Assembly (NCBI RefSeq): GCF_932294415.1
Contig: NC_065543.1
Coordinates: 30,523,530-30,587,529 of the forward strand
Direction: 5' to 3'
Origin: Quercus robur
Taxonomy: Eukaryota; Streptophyta; Magnoliopsida; Fagales; Fagaceae
DNA length: 64,000 nt
Below the pieces are notes generated by a model that saw nothing but the letters and a program-made list of their open reading frames with translations, did not search any database and had not been told where the DNA came from. Made by a program: the position numbers and the translations under genes. Below, in pieces: positions 24,566-35,172 of the stretch (positions within the stretch are counted from its first letter, which is position 1; each line of letters starts with the position of its first letter).

Positions 24566-25619
24566 ATATGTGAATTGTGAAGCATGAGCTGCCCTCAAAA
24601 AAAATGTTGAAGAAAAATAAGTTTTAAGGAGAAAATTGTGTTGCGGCAAAAATAAGTTTTTGGGGCTTAGGTTTTCTACGCAAGCAATTCTTAAATAGGA
24701 GAGAGTAGAGGCGGTGGGAGAGTGTCCTTATTTGGCTAGAAGTCTAATTTGCATTGGAAAAGGAAAACAGTGATGAGGTGGAAAATTTAATTTAATTTAA
24801 ATTTAATTCAAATATTGTGCTGATGTGAAAAATTGTGGGAGTTTCAAAAGCTTCGGTTTTATATATATATATATATATATATAGATAATACAAGAGTATA
24901 TATGCTCAGCCAATTGGTTGCTAGTGCACCATATTCTCAAAAGTTGACAAATGAAACTTAAGACCACCACCCAAAAAATAAAAGAGGGAACTTTGAAGTT
25001 ATAACAACATATTTATATACCAATAATAAAATTCCAAAACCCATTTCATGAAACCTCAAAATACAGAGAAAAAAATACATTAAACCCACCTACATTTCCT
25101 CCAAAATAGAGCAAACTTTAACCAAAATCAAAAATAAAAAGCCACAAAATCAACTAAACCTTAACCAAAACCAAAACTAAAACCCACAAAATCAACCAAC
25201 AATTACACAAAAATATACACATAACCCAAACCAAACTTCAACCAAAATCAAAACTAAAAAACCAGAAATTTAACAACAAATATATATACAAAAATTGCTA
25301 CAAAATAGAAGTGAGAGCTAGAGAGACTTACCTTGCTTTGGGTAGGGTTTGTGGTTTTGGGTATTATTTTTGTGTTTGAAATTTTGGAAAAGAAATGGTG
25401 GGTTTTGAGTGAAGAAGAAGAGAGGAGGAGGGGAAGTGGGTTAAGGAAGATCCATGAGAGAGAGAGAGAGAGAGAGAAAGGGAGAGGGAGAGAAAATATG
25501 GGTGAGAGGAAAATATCTGAAGTAAAGAAGTGGGGGACAAAAATGAGAGGCCAAAGTGGTGGGAGGCTGAAAAAAATAAGTGGGAAGTCTGAAAATTTCT
25601 AAGCGGTGCGAGGGACTTA

Positions 25620-25870
25620 TTGTGACGAAAATAACACTTATTGCAGCAACAGAAACTGCTGTAATACGTTTTAAACCTATTATGGCGACGTCTTCACTTA
25701 TTGCAACGACTTTAAACTGCCACAATAAGTCATGAAATTTTCAATTTTTTTTTGAAAATTTTGGAAGCCCGGTTCTTTACTTCAGACCTATAACAGCGGT
25801 TTTAAAACCACCGCAATAGGTGTAAAGACCGTCGTAATAGGATTTTAGGAATTTTTTTTCCTACATTAAA
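25620..25870. repeat. Inner subterminal repeats of the CACTA element
   Basis: Several diverged units such as TATAACAGCGGTTTTAAAAC followed by CACCGCAATAGG, and CTTATTGCAGCAAC with its inverse. They are the same type as the terminal sets at 19.1 kb and 28 kb and probably mark the original inner limit of the right subterminal region before the satellite at 26-27.9 kb expanded. Confidence 0.6.
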
Positions 25871-25974
25871 AGTAATAAAATAGAATTTAATACTAAAAAT
25901 TAATAAAATATAATTTAATAATTAATAAAAATATAAGATGAAACTTGAGGACCAAAATTAATAAAATATAATTT

Positions 25975-27935
25975 AATAATCATTAAAATGACTGAAATAC
26001 CCCTAAGACTAAAAAAAGGGCAAGATACCCCCATAAACTTAAAAAATAACTAAAACACCTCTACCACCCAAAAAATGACTGAAATACCCCCTGCAACATG
26101 AAAAATAACCAAAATACTCTTGAAGCATAAAAAGATACCAAAATACCCTTGAAACCTCAAAAAAGACCGAAATTAATAAAATATAATTTAATAATCCTTG
26201 AAAATGACTGAAATACCCCAAAGACTAAAAAAAGGCCAACTTACCTGATAAACTTAAAAAATGACCGAAACATCCCTACAACCTAAAAAATGGCTGAAAT
26301 ACTCCCGAAACATGAAAAAGAACCAATATACCTTTGAAGCCTAAAAAAAGACCAAAATGCCATTGAAATCTAAAAAAAGACAAAAAAACACTGAAACCTA
26401 AAAATGACTAAAAACACCCCCTTAGCCTAAAATGATGACCAATATACCCCCAATGGCTAAATATGAATCAAATACCCACTAGGCATTAAAAAATGACCAA
26501 TGTACACCCTAAGCCAAAAAGTGACTGAAATACCCTGGAAACTTATTAAAAAAAAAAAAAAAACCAAAGTACCCTTGAGCCTAAAAATGACCAAAAATAC
26601 CCTCTAAGCCTAGAAAATGACCAAAATACCCCCAAAAGCTAAAAACGACCAAATACCCCCTAAGCATTACAAAATTTTACACCCATACATCCTAAGCCTA
26701 AAACCTGACCGAAATGCCCTGGAAACTTAAAAAATTAATAAAATACTCAAGTCATTTTTAATGTTTAAAGGGTATTTGTTCATTTCTTTAGGTTTTGGGG
26801 GGTATTTCGGTCATTTTTTAAGGTTTCGGGGGTGTATTCGTCTTTTTTAGGTATCAGGTGTGTTTTGGATATTTTGTGTTTACGAGGGCATTTTGGTCAT
26901 TTTTTCGATTTATAGGGGTATTTTGGCCGTATTCAAGTAATCGAGGGTATTTTGGTCTTTTTTAGGCATGGGGGGTACTTTGGTTATTTTCGATGTTTTG
27001 GGGCACGTTGGTCAATTTTTAGGTTTTGGGGGTTATTTCTGTCATTTTCTAGGTTTCGGAGGTGTATCGGTCTCGTTTTAGGTATCGGGTGTGTTTTGGA
27101 CATTTTCTGTGTTTACGGGGGCATTTTGGTCATTTTTTGCACTTTATGGGGCATTTTGGTCTTATTCAAGTAATCGAGGGTATTTTGATCTTTTCCAGGC
27201 ATGGGGGGTAATTTGTTCATTTTCGATGTTTTGGGGATACTTTAGTCAGTTTTTAGGTTTTTGGGGTTATTTTGGTCATTTTTTAGGTTTCGAGGGTGTA
27301 TAGGTCCTTTTTAGGTATCAGGGGTGTTTTGGACTTTTTTTGTGTTTACGGAGGCATTTTATTCATTTTTTTTTTCAATTTATGGGAGTATTTTGGTCGT
27401 ATTTAAGTAATCGAGGGTATTTTGGTCTTTTTTAGGCATAGGGGTACTTTGATCATTTTCTATGTTTTAGGGTGTGCTTTGGTCAGTTTTTAGGTTTTTG
27501 GGGGTTATTTTTGTCATTTTTTTAGGTTTCAAAGGTGTATCCGTCTTTTTCTAGGTATTAGGCGTGTTTTGGACATTTTTTGTGTTTACGGGGGCATTTT
27601 GGTCACTTTTTCGATTTATGGGGGTATTTTGTTCTTATTTAAGTAATCGAGTGTATTTTGGTCTGTTTCAAGCACAAGGGGTACGTTGGTCATTTTCGAT
27701 GTTTTGGGGGGTATTTCGGTCATTTTCTAGGTTTTGAGAGTGTATTGGTCTTTTTTTAGGTATCAGGGGTGTTTTGGACATTTTTTGCGTTTAAGGGAGC
27801 ATCTTGATCACTTTTTCGATTTATGAGGGTAATTTGGTCTTATTCAAGTAATCGAGGGTATTTTGGTCTTTTTCGATGTTTTGGGAGGTACTTTGGTCAT
27901 TGCTCAAGTTTTAGGGGGGCATTGGTCATTTATTA
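25975..27935. repeat. Satellite-like array of ~26-bp units with strand polarity inversion
   Basis: Left of about 26755 the + strand repeats units like AAAATGACCGAAATACCCC; right of it the + strand repeats the inverse, like GGGGTATTTTGGTCATTTTT. The right half has a higher-order period of about 206-237 bp, marked by GTGTTTACGGGGGCATTTTG-type words near 26877, 27112, 27343, 27580 and 27786. The whole therefore forms a giant imperfect inverted repeat of roughly 0.8 plus 1.2 kb. It lies between subterminal repeats of the CACTA element. The open frames seen here are by-products of the repeat. Confidence 0.85.
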
Positions 27936-27939
27936 GGAG

Positions 27940-28510
27940 AAATTCATATTCCAACGCTTTTAAAAGTGTTAGGATACGAATTCCCCAGAAGGGAATGGAG
28001 TAACCTTATTCCAGCGCTTCTAGTGCCTTGGTATAGGTGTACCCTATTCCAGCGCTTTAATAAGCCGGGATAGGTCTCCCCCAAAAGGGAATTGATTAAC
28101 CCTATTCCAGTGCTTTTAGAGCGTTGGTATAGGTTACCCCTATTTCAACACTTCATAAAGCGTCGAGACAGGTCTTCCCCAGAAGGGAATGGAGTAACCC
28201 TATTCCAACGTTTTCAAAAGCGCAGGGATAGGTCTCCCTATAAGGGAATGGAATAACCCTATTCTAGCGCTTATAGAGTGCTAGAATAGGGTTATAAAAT
28301 GCTGCAATAAGGCCTTCTATACTAGCGGTTTTGGAAACCGCTGCTATAGGCCTCATATTGTAGTGATTTATGAAGCGTCGATTTTGAGCTGCCATAATAA
28401 GGTGTCCTATACAAGCGGTTTCTAAAAGTGCTACTATAGGTTAATCTATTACAACGATTTTGATAAGCGCCGGGAAAAAAACGCTGGTGCAAGACGATTT
28501 TTTTGTAGTG
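27940..28510. repeat. Right subterminal repeats and terminus of the CACTA element
   Basis: Tandem units of about 60-65 bp with the inverted words ATTCCAGCGCTTTTA, GCGCAGGGATAGGTCTCCC and GAAGGGAATGGAGTAACCC, about eight in number, end in the CACTA terminus at 28510. They match the left subterminal set in type. Confidence 0.75.
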
Positions 28511-30958
28511 CTACTATCAATGATAAGGATTACAATCACTAGTAATCAACCCTCACAATTCAAATTCACACACTAAACACAAACAAAACCTCTCACAAAT
28601 ACAAACTAACTTATAGATCTCACATACAAAAACTCACACAATCCAATAACACCAAAATGCCTAATAACTCTATCACACTTAAATAGAGAAACACTTAGGC
28701 TACCCTTTTAGCTGTGCATTTTGATTGTTTTTAGGGTTTGTGTTGTTTCTAAAATTACTTGCTCATAGCTAAAATAAAAAATAATTTTGGAGTAGTCTCT
28801 CAACTACAATCTTTAGCGTTCTTGACGGGGATGGGTGTACAACTATGGCTCATTCGGATCCCCTACTCTTGTAGGCTTGGGCCCAGCAAATAGAGTGTTA
28901 CTATGATCACACCCAAGTGGAAGACGCTAACTCAAGTCGCCCCCCTCTACCCATTTTTTTGTTATCAAAAAATAAAAAATAAAAATTACATGATAAGTGG
29001 GAAGCTATCAGACTAGCAAATGAGTTGAACGACATAAGGGTGACAAGGATAAAGACAAAAAAAAAAAAAAAAATATGCAAAATGATTTACGCCCTTTATA
29101 AGTGTAATATGTTTTCAGTTATTTGGTGTGATTTTCTATTGATTACTTAACAGTTTTGTCACCTAAACATTGAAAAACATTTTAAAAAAAATATCTTCTT
29201 GTAAAAGAAAAAAAGAAAAGTGGAACTTGATTTTTCTCAATAAAAATACAATGGACTTCACTTTCGGTTTGTGGGGGGGGGGGGGGGGGGGGGAAGGAAA
29301 GAGAAAAATACCTCTACATTAGTTACAAGAAGAAAATGGTGGTATAAAGATCAAACACATCATTACAACAAAGATCACTTATAAAAATCACAATAATTCA
29401 TAAATAACTTGCAGATATATAAGGATTGAGATCCAGTACTATTGCATTGTGTTACTATCAAATTATCAATGATTAAGACTAAAAGTTAAAAAGTTCACTT
29501 TTAATCTTAACTCTTAAATAAAATAAAATAAAAATTCCCAGTGAATCAGTGTACGTGTCCACTGATGCACTAAACAGAAGTCATGTCGAATAATTATAGA
29601 AATTGCTAGTAGTTTACCAATGGAATCCTCTGGTGTAATAAGTAATGGCAGGTAAAATATTTTACTGACAATAAAGATACTATATAAATTAAGTAATGTT
29701 ATGTATCACTGTTCTTAAAAAAGTAATTTACTATGTTATTTGAGTGACACTAAAAATATTTGTTGTCATATTATTTTCTAAGCTTTTGCAATAAATTTTT
29801 TTTTTTTTGTACTTTTAGCCTTTTTGCCACAAATTTTACAAAAGAGACTATAAATTAATGAGTCAATTTTTGAATTCAATTCATAACTAAAAAATAATTA
29901 ATGAAATCTATTTATGGCTCTCACTTCATGATGATTGCCTTTTACAATCAGACTAAGATATCAATTGTTTTTTTTTATATAGTAGAGTTTTGAACCCATT
30001 ATTTGATAATAAGTGATTTTACTAGTTGAGCTAACTTGAACCCACAAAATAAAATTGTTGAAGTTGGGCTTGGGAGTGAGAGATTTGAACCTTCAATATA
30101 TCCATTGAAAACACTAAAAGATGTTGAAATTGAAAAACCTTTCAAATGTTGGTAAGCATTTTTATGACAAGATTAGTAGTTATTTTAACATTTCTCCAAA
30201 GATTTCAATCATCGGAATTTTATGGGCTTGGGTAACAGATGCTTTTAGAGCATTCGATAAGAGTCCATTTTAGAAATGTTTTGTACCACTTTTATAGAAA
30301 ATTTAAAAACTTAAAAAAAAAACCAGTTACTTTTTTTTCCCATAATTTTTTTTTAAAAAAAATTTTAAACTAATATTCTTAAGATATTTGTGAAATTTTT
30401 TCTAATTTTATAAACAACAATACAAGAGTCGTTTTTCAAGAAAATCTCACATATCAATATGAGGCCAAAAAGAATCTCATATCATTACTATGCTGGTTTC
30501 TTATTATTGTTATGCATTCTCTATTAAAAAAAAAAAGAAGATAAATGTTAGAAATACTATCATTTATTATAAATATATATATATTTTTTACAAATTGACG
30601 TATTACTAATAATAATAAAATTTAATATATATTTATCATGTTTTTAAAAACCACCTATTACACTTGTTGGCACATTGTTTTGTAAATAAGTCTTGCACGT
30701 ATTTCAAAAACTAAAACACACTGAAGTGGAAGTTACAGAGAGAGCTTCACTTTAGTGCTTCAAGGTCCACCTTAACATTCTATACCTTCTTGAAAAGGCA
30801 ATGATTTTCCCGTGAGCTCCTCAAATCCTGTTTTGTATGATGTTAACTCATGTTTATCTTGAGGTGCAAGTGGCCTTTAAAACTTTCTATTGTTTCACCG
30901 ACGGCTATGATGCAGCCATTTGTATTAAAGAAAGGTAAGGATGGTGTTGAGTGGCCTC
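28511..30958. other. AT-rich intergenic DNA between the CACTA element and MFT
   Basis: No gene or complete transposon recognised. It contains a run of 21 G at 29273-29293 and A/T-rich microsatellites. The small open frame at 30850-31098 overlaps the MFT promoter and is not credible. Confidence 0.4.
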
Positions 30959-30964
30959 ACATCA

Positions 30965-30970
30965 CACGTG
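30965..30970. promoter_or_regulatory. G-box / ABRE (CACGTG) upstream of MFT
   Basis: ACACGTGT centred here, about 90 bp before the TATA box and 193 bp before the MFT start codon. In Arabidopsis, bZIP factors including ABI5 bind such sites and MFT is known to respond to ABA. Binding in this plant is inferred. Confidence 0.6.
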
Positions 30971-31005
30971 TTAGACGTTGCTCTTCTATACTTTATGATG
31001 GCCTA

Positions 31006-31011
31006 TGCATG
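31006..31011. promoter_or_regulatory. RY element (CATGCA on - strand) upstream of MFT
   Basis: TGCATG on the + strand, 36 bp after the G-box and about 48 bp before the TATA box. RY motifs are bound by B3-domain seed regulators such as ABI3 and FUS3. Together with the G-box this is a typical seed-promoter pair. Confidence 0.6.
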
Positions 31012-31058
31012 TACCGTAGATTACACAAATCCAAGGGGTCCAATTCCCTTTGCAGCAC

Positions 31059-31065
31059 TATAAAA
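31059..31065 (+). promoter_or_regulatory. TATA box of MFT
   Basis: TATAAAA in the context CACTATAAAATCCC, 98 bp before the ATG at 31163. It predicts a transcription start near 31090 and a 5' leader of about 70 bases that is CT-rich. Confidence 0.7.
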
Positions 31066-31162
31066 TCCCTGCCCAAGAGTCCCATCTCAGTATCCTAGCG
31101 ACTCTCAATTAACTTTTTTCTCTGTGTTTCCTCTGTCTCTAAGCTTTTTTTTTGCTTTTCTC

Positions 31163-33219
31163 ATGGCTGCCTCTGTTGATCCTCTTGTTGTGGGCAGAGT
31201 TATTGGTGACGTTGTAGACATGTTTGTTCCCACTGTGAACATGGCTGCCTACTTTGGCTCTAAGCATGTGACAAACGGATGTGATATCAAACCCTCAATA
31301 GCAGTCAATCCTCCAAAAGTGACACTCACTGGTCATTCTGACGAGCTATATGCTCTGGTCTGTTTTCTCTAACACTCTCAGTGTGACTGCGTTTGTGTGG
31401 GAGAGCTTTAAGCTTGCATGCATGAGTCTTTATATATGATATTATGATATCTTTACCTTCATAAAGAAGGATCGAATCATCTTCCTTGTGCCTTGTGGTA
31501 CAGTCATAATCTAACATTTTAATGATGGTTGTTTCGACAGGTGATGACAGATCCTGATGCTCCTAGCCCTAGTGAGCCCAACATGCGAGAATGGGTCCAC
31601 TGGTCAGTCAGTCACTTCTTCAATTTTGACTTTTGTAGCTATGTGCTTTGTTTCATTCTTTATTTTGCCCAAATGTCTTAATGCAATTGTGTTTTCAGGA
31701 TCGTTCTGAACATTCCTGGTGGAACAAACCCAAGTCGAGGTAATTAAAGACCAAGACCAAAAGTTATTGTTTTCATTTTATTTTATTTTTTTGAATGTTC
31801 ACTTTTACTCTCTTTTTCTCTCTCAGGGTCCAAATAGAGTCCTTGTACTTCAAGTTTCTTTTATAGCTAGCTCTTTCCCCGCAAAAAATGCATGCAAGCT
31901 GATTCAAGTTTCATTTGACTAATATTTTAAAACCAAAGTATTTAAGTTGATACAACATTTTTATTTATTTATTTATTTTTAATAATTTGCTTTGCTTGAG
32001 TTTTAGTGTTTCAAAAGATTCTTTGATAGAATGATAATATATGGTTGGTGGTGCATTCGCAGTGTTAAGCAGTGTCACTGACAACCAGATCAGTTGGCCA
32101 TTCTTTCATTATAGGTCACAAAGAATCTTTGATACCACTTTTTTTTTCTGGCAAAATCAATCATGCATGTATTTGGTTTCAGATTTTCAAAAAATCGAAA
32201 ACATCAAGGTTACATTACATCATGATGATGCACGCCCATATTCTTGAAAAAAAATGCCTGCACCAATTGCATATCAACAACTGCCACTAGCCGCAAAAAT
32301 TTCCTAAAATTAGCCCAAATTTTCACACCATGTTTGATGATGATACTCTGTCCACGTGGTGCAAATCTTTTTGTGAACATTCAGCTTTCTCTTTCTAACA
32401 AATATCTTAATCTTTGAACCAAATTTGTTTTATTTTCATATTTTGTCCTTGTATACAATTGCATGCATGATTATTGTATACACGTGTTTGGCACATATTC
32501 AAGCTTTGTTGTATTGACACGTATGGTGACACTTGTTACAGTCACCTCATTGACATGGTAGCAACCTAGTTTTCAATGACCCCAAATGGCAATTCTCTAG
32601 ATTGTCTACGTGGTGTACATGTATAAGCCCACTTGGCAAATTTCAAAATTGGAGTTAGCTAAATATTGCAAATTTTTTAGCAGCACCGAAAATAAAAACT
32701 TAAAAACTCGTTACATATCAGTTTGCACGTGTACTACAACTGAAAGCACAAAATCGTGTCTTCAATGTACATTTTCAGTTGTTTGCAGACCTATGTGTTT
32801 GAACGAACACACCAGTGTACAACAATTGAAAACATGAGTTGAAAACACAAAATTGTGTCTTCAATGCATAGTATCAATTGTTTGCAGACCTATGTATACG
32901 GACAACAAACAGATGTGTACAACAATCATTATCCAAACAAAAATATCAAAACCAGGATTTGTGGACTTAGTTGAAGCGGGATGTGGACGTTTTTTCAGGG
33001 AAGGAAATACTGCCTTATGTAGGGCCTCGACCCCCAATTGGAATTCACCGCTACATATTGGTGTTGTTTCGCCAGAAGTCTCCACTAGGACTCGTGGACC
33101 AGCCACCCTCGCGTGCAAACTTCAACACTCGCTTCTTTGCAGCACAGCTCGATTTGGGTTTACCGGTTGCCACTGTGTACTTCAACTCTCAGAAAGAGCC
33201 AGCGAGCAAGAGACGTTGA
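31163..33219 (+). CDS. MFT: MOTHER OF FT AND TFL1 (PEBP family), four exons
   Basis: Exons are 31163-31357 (195 nt), 31541-31602 (62 nt), 31699-31739 (41 nt) and 32999-33219 (221 nt), all with GT-AG introns. They encode 172 residues, against 173 in Arabidopsis MFT. The 62- and 41-nt middle exons are the signature of the FT/TFL1 family. The protein begins [20 protein letters not shown] and contains the PEBP motifs [10 protein letters not shown] (69-78) and GIHR (114-117). Trp83 stands where FT has Tyr85, which marks the MFT clade, and the C-terminus KEPASKRR is also MFT-like. MFT proteins lack florigen activity and act in seeds, tuning germination through ABA and GA signalling, probably as scaffolds for bZIP factors in the nucleus and cytoplasm. 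I chose ATG 31163 because it starts the conserved MAASVDPL; the frame extends upstream only from a GTG at 31124. The gene looks intact. Confidence 0.96.
31740..32998 (+). other. Large third intron of MFT
   Basis: 1259 bp with GTAATT donor and TTTTTCAG acceptor. It contains a roughly 90-100-bp imperfect tandem duplication (about 32732-32817 and 32818-32917) with the shared words GTGTCTTCAATG and TTGTTTGCAGACCTATGT. No transposon ends were found. Open frames here are chance. Confidence 0.8.
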
Positions 33220-34310
33220 ACACTTTGCATATATATACATATATGTTGGCGTAGAGTGAAGTGAAGTAACTCATAAAACAATGAAAAGTGTGTCAAACAC
33301 TTGTCTTTATATTAATGTTTTTCTTAATGAATTATGCTTTAGCTCTTTCTCTCTTGGTTTTGTGGTTTTGGGTGTATGAAGAGAGAGTCCTATATACTAT
33401 CCTAGTCTTTCTTTTCTTTCCCGTTAATATTATAAGTTGAAAAAATAAAATTTATGTTTTTGTGTTTCTTTGTGTTGAAATATTGATGACCAATTTTTTT
33501 TTTTTTTTTTTCCTTATGTTTGATTTGAAATTATTGGGCCGGAGAGAACAATGTTTATTTAATTATGGGGCTCGATCCATTGTTAAGGGAGTAACTAAGA
33601 GGAGAAAAAAAGATGTTTATGTTGCGGAAATGAAGAACTAGAAAGAAAGCCTTCTGATTGTGTTTTCATAAATTAGTTCCTAAAGTCCTTTTTAAGATAG
33701 GAAAAAGAAAATCTAGATATATGATGTTCCCAATCTTCTTGTTAAACTCATGAAAAAAAAAAAAACGAAAAAGATGATGAAAAAATATATATATATATAT
33801 ATATTATCTGAAAATAAGTTTTAAAAATATGATCTATTCATACTGAATTCTCCCAAAATATAAGTTTCGGAAATCATTTATTGTAGAATGTTTATGAACT
33901 GTATTTTATTTTATAAATTTTGAAACATATATAAAGCCGTTTTTTAGTTTATATATTTTATTGTGTCTATGGATTTGCCCCTTTAACAAGTGATGAAAAC
34001 AAGGAGAAGAATCGCCGTTAAAGGGTTCCAGCTCAACCAGTATGCTTTTAATTTTAATTTTTAAACCAATATATATGTCGTAGTGTTGGCAAGATTGTTA
34101 TGTAAGAATACACTATAAATAGTGATGGGGTTGCTAGTAATAAACAAAACCATATATGCAACTGAAAAACAAATTAATAATAATAACATGTCATTTAATT
34201 TCTTGGATTGACCTATTATTACTTGCGATAATTTGCACTTGAGTTTGCATTATTTTAATTTCAACAAACACCAGAGTTAGTTTTCTTGCAATCAAATTCT
34301 AGGCATAGAA
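33220..34310. other. MFT 3' region and AT-rich intergenic DNA
   Basis: The first ~150 bases after the stop are probably 3' UTR. An (AT)n run lies near 33785-33805. Nothing else was recognised. Confidence 0.4.
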
Positions 34311-34708
34311 TTAATGTAGATAAGATCTAGCAACGCGATCATTAGCTCCTTTTGAATAAAATCCACTAGGTTTATGTTCATTATTGGAGCCATACACAAT
34401 CCTCAGTATCTTTTTTGCGGTCCTATCGATCAAATGCGACTGAGTTTTCATCTCTAGCAAGTATGTTCCCTTTGATCTTTCCCTCAACACCTTTAACTGG
34501 GGAATCACATGACCTTCATCTTTGTAACCTGCATGTTCAAGCTTATTCCTTAGTTCTGAAAAGCAATTTGTAAACTTTGTCACAATTAGTCCATAGTCCA
34601 TACCATATGCCATATGGTGTCACTTTCTCCTTTGCATGCTCGTATAGGTATGCTCCAATAATTGCACCTTGGATTAATTCCAGCCCTGAAAGGCCTGCAA
34701 CAAGCTGA
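34311..34708 (-). pseudogene. Unidentified gene fragment, frameshifted
   Basis: On the - strand, after a TTTTCAG acceptor-like site at about 34709, an open run reads LVAGLSGLELIQGAIIGAYL then YEHAKEKVTPYGIWYG. One base out of frame it continues as YGLIVTKFTNCFSELRNKLE, HAGYKDEGHVIPQLKVLRER and KGTYLLEMKTQSHLIDRTAK to a stop at 34311. The composition is protein-like, unlike the surrounding AT-rich DNA, so this is probably a remnant of a real exon of about 130 codons. I do not recognise the family and assign no function. No neighbouring exons were found before the LTR element at 35173. Confidence 0.5.
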
Positions 34709-34719
34709 AAATATACACA

Positions 34720-35172
34720 TCCATTGCTAGAATAATGATATAATGATTTTTGGACAAGGAGTATTTTATTATGATATCAAAGTAAGTACTGTGAACTCAA
34801 CTCCAATCTCTACGCTCTACCAAACTATCTCTCAAATCAAAAAAGGGTTGGGTTTATAATTATATTACACTTGGTGTAACTTTTATCAATGTTACATTAC
34901 TCAATAACTATATATCATATGTGGATTTTGACAAATCCACCTTTAAATATTTTGAATTGCATTACCTTATACCTTATATGCATGCGAAATATAAAAATAA
35001 CCAGGGATTAATTATTATCTCATATATAAAATGTTTAAACTTCAATTTTTTAATTTAAAATTAGGCAAAAAAAATTATAGATTTTAAGGTAAATTACATT
35101 ATTGATACCAAATTTGGCATGTACATTAAAAATATATAGAATATATATAATCCAACGGTAGGATTTTTATAA
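34720..35172. other. AT-rich intergenic DNA
   Basis: Nothing recognised. The last five bases (TATAA) are the target duplication of the element that follows. Confidence 0.4.

Larger units (their letters stand above)
22700..24885 (-). mobile_element. Non-autonomous Helitron (first copy)
   Basis: Read on the - strand, the 3' end shows the 17-base hairpin CCCGTGCATCGCACGGG (22711-22727), then TTAGCGA, then the terminal CTAG at 22700-22703. The 5' end is TCTATATAT (24885 leftwards). It sits between a host A (22699) and a host T (24886), as Helitrons do, without target duplication. There is no helicase. It contains a solo LTR at 22875-23633 and a large inverted repeat at 24321-24565. The second Helitron, at 49168-53633, has the same terminal design and strand. 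Confidence 0.82.
19040..28510. mobile_element. CACTA (En/Spm)-like DNA transposon, decayed, with nested insertions
   Basis: The right end reads GATTTTTTTGTAGTG (to 28510), the inverse of the CACTACAAAAA start of CACTA elements. The left end is degenerate: from 19040 TACTACATTG, then CCGGCGC at the same 23-bp distance as CCAGCG on the right. Both ends carry many palindromic subterminal repeats of the type CCAGCGCTTTTAAAAGCGCTGG, a hallmark of plant CACTA elements. The 3-bp target duplication does not match (TTT left, CTA right), so the left boundary is less sure. Near 20100-20210 on the - strand a short exon reads IPTDCIKPRRQRKWTLYQL then VWRSHKADLKKR, resembling the plant En/Spm accessory ORF (Ptta type). 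No intact TNPD-like transposase was found. A Helitron (22700-24885), itself holding a solo LTR, is inserted inside. Confidence 0.65.

Noticed and set aside
25333-25725. Frames of about 90 codons on both strands.
   Set aside because: Most of the coding appearance comes from a (GA)n microsatellite. No domain was recognised.
26039-27303. Frames rich in GYF and VIF repeats.
   Set aside because: They simply translate the 26-bp satellite units.
30850-31098. An 82-codon frame just upstream of MFT.
   Set aside because: It overlaps the TATA box and promoter motifs and has no family resemblance.
31124-31162. An upstream GTG in frame with MFT could extend the protein by 13 residues.
   Set aside because: MFT proteins start MAASVDPL, which begins at the ATG at 31163. 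The upstream part would be in the 5' leader.
32610-33254. Frames in the third MFT intron and overlapping exon 4 in other frames.
   Set aside because: They are intronic or are shadows of the true exon 4 frame.
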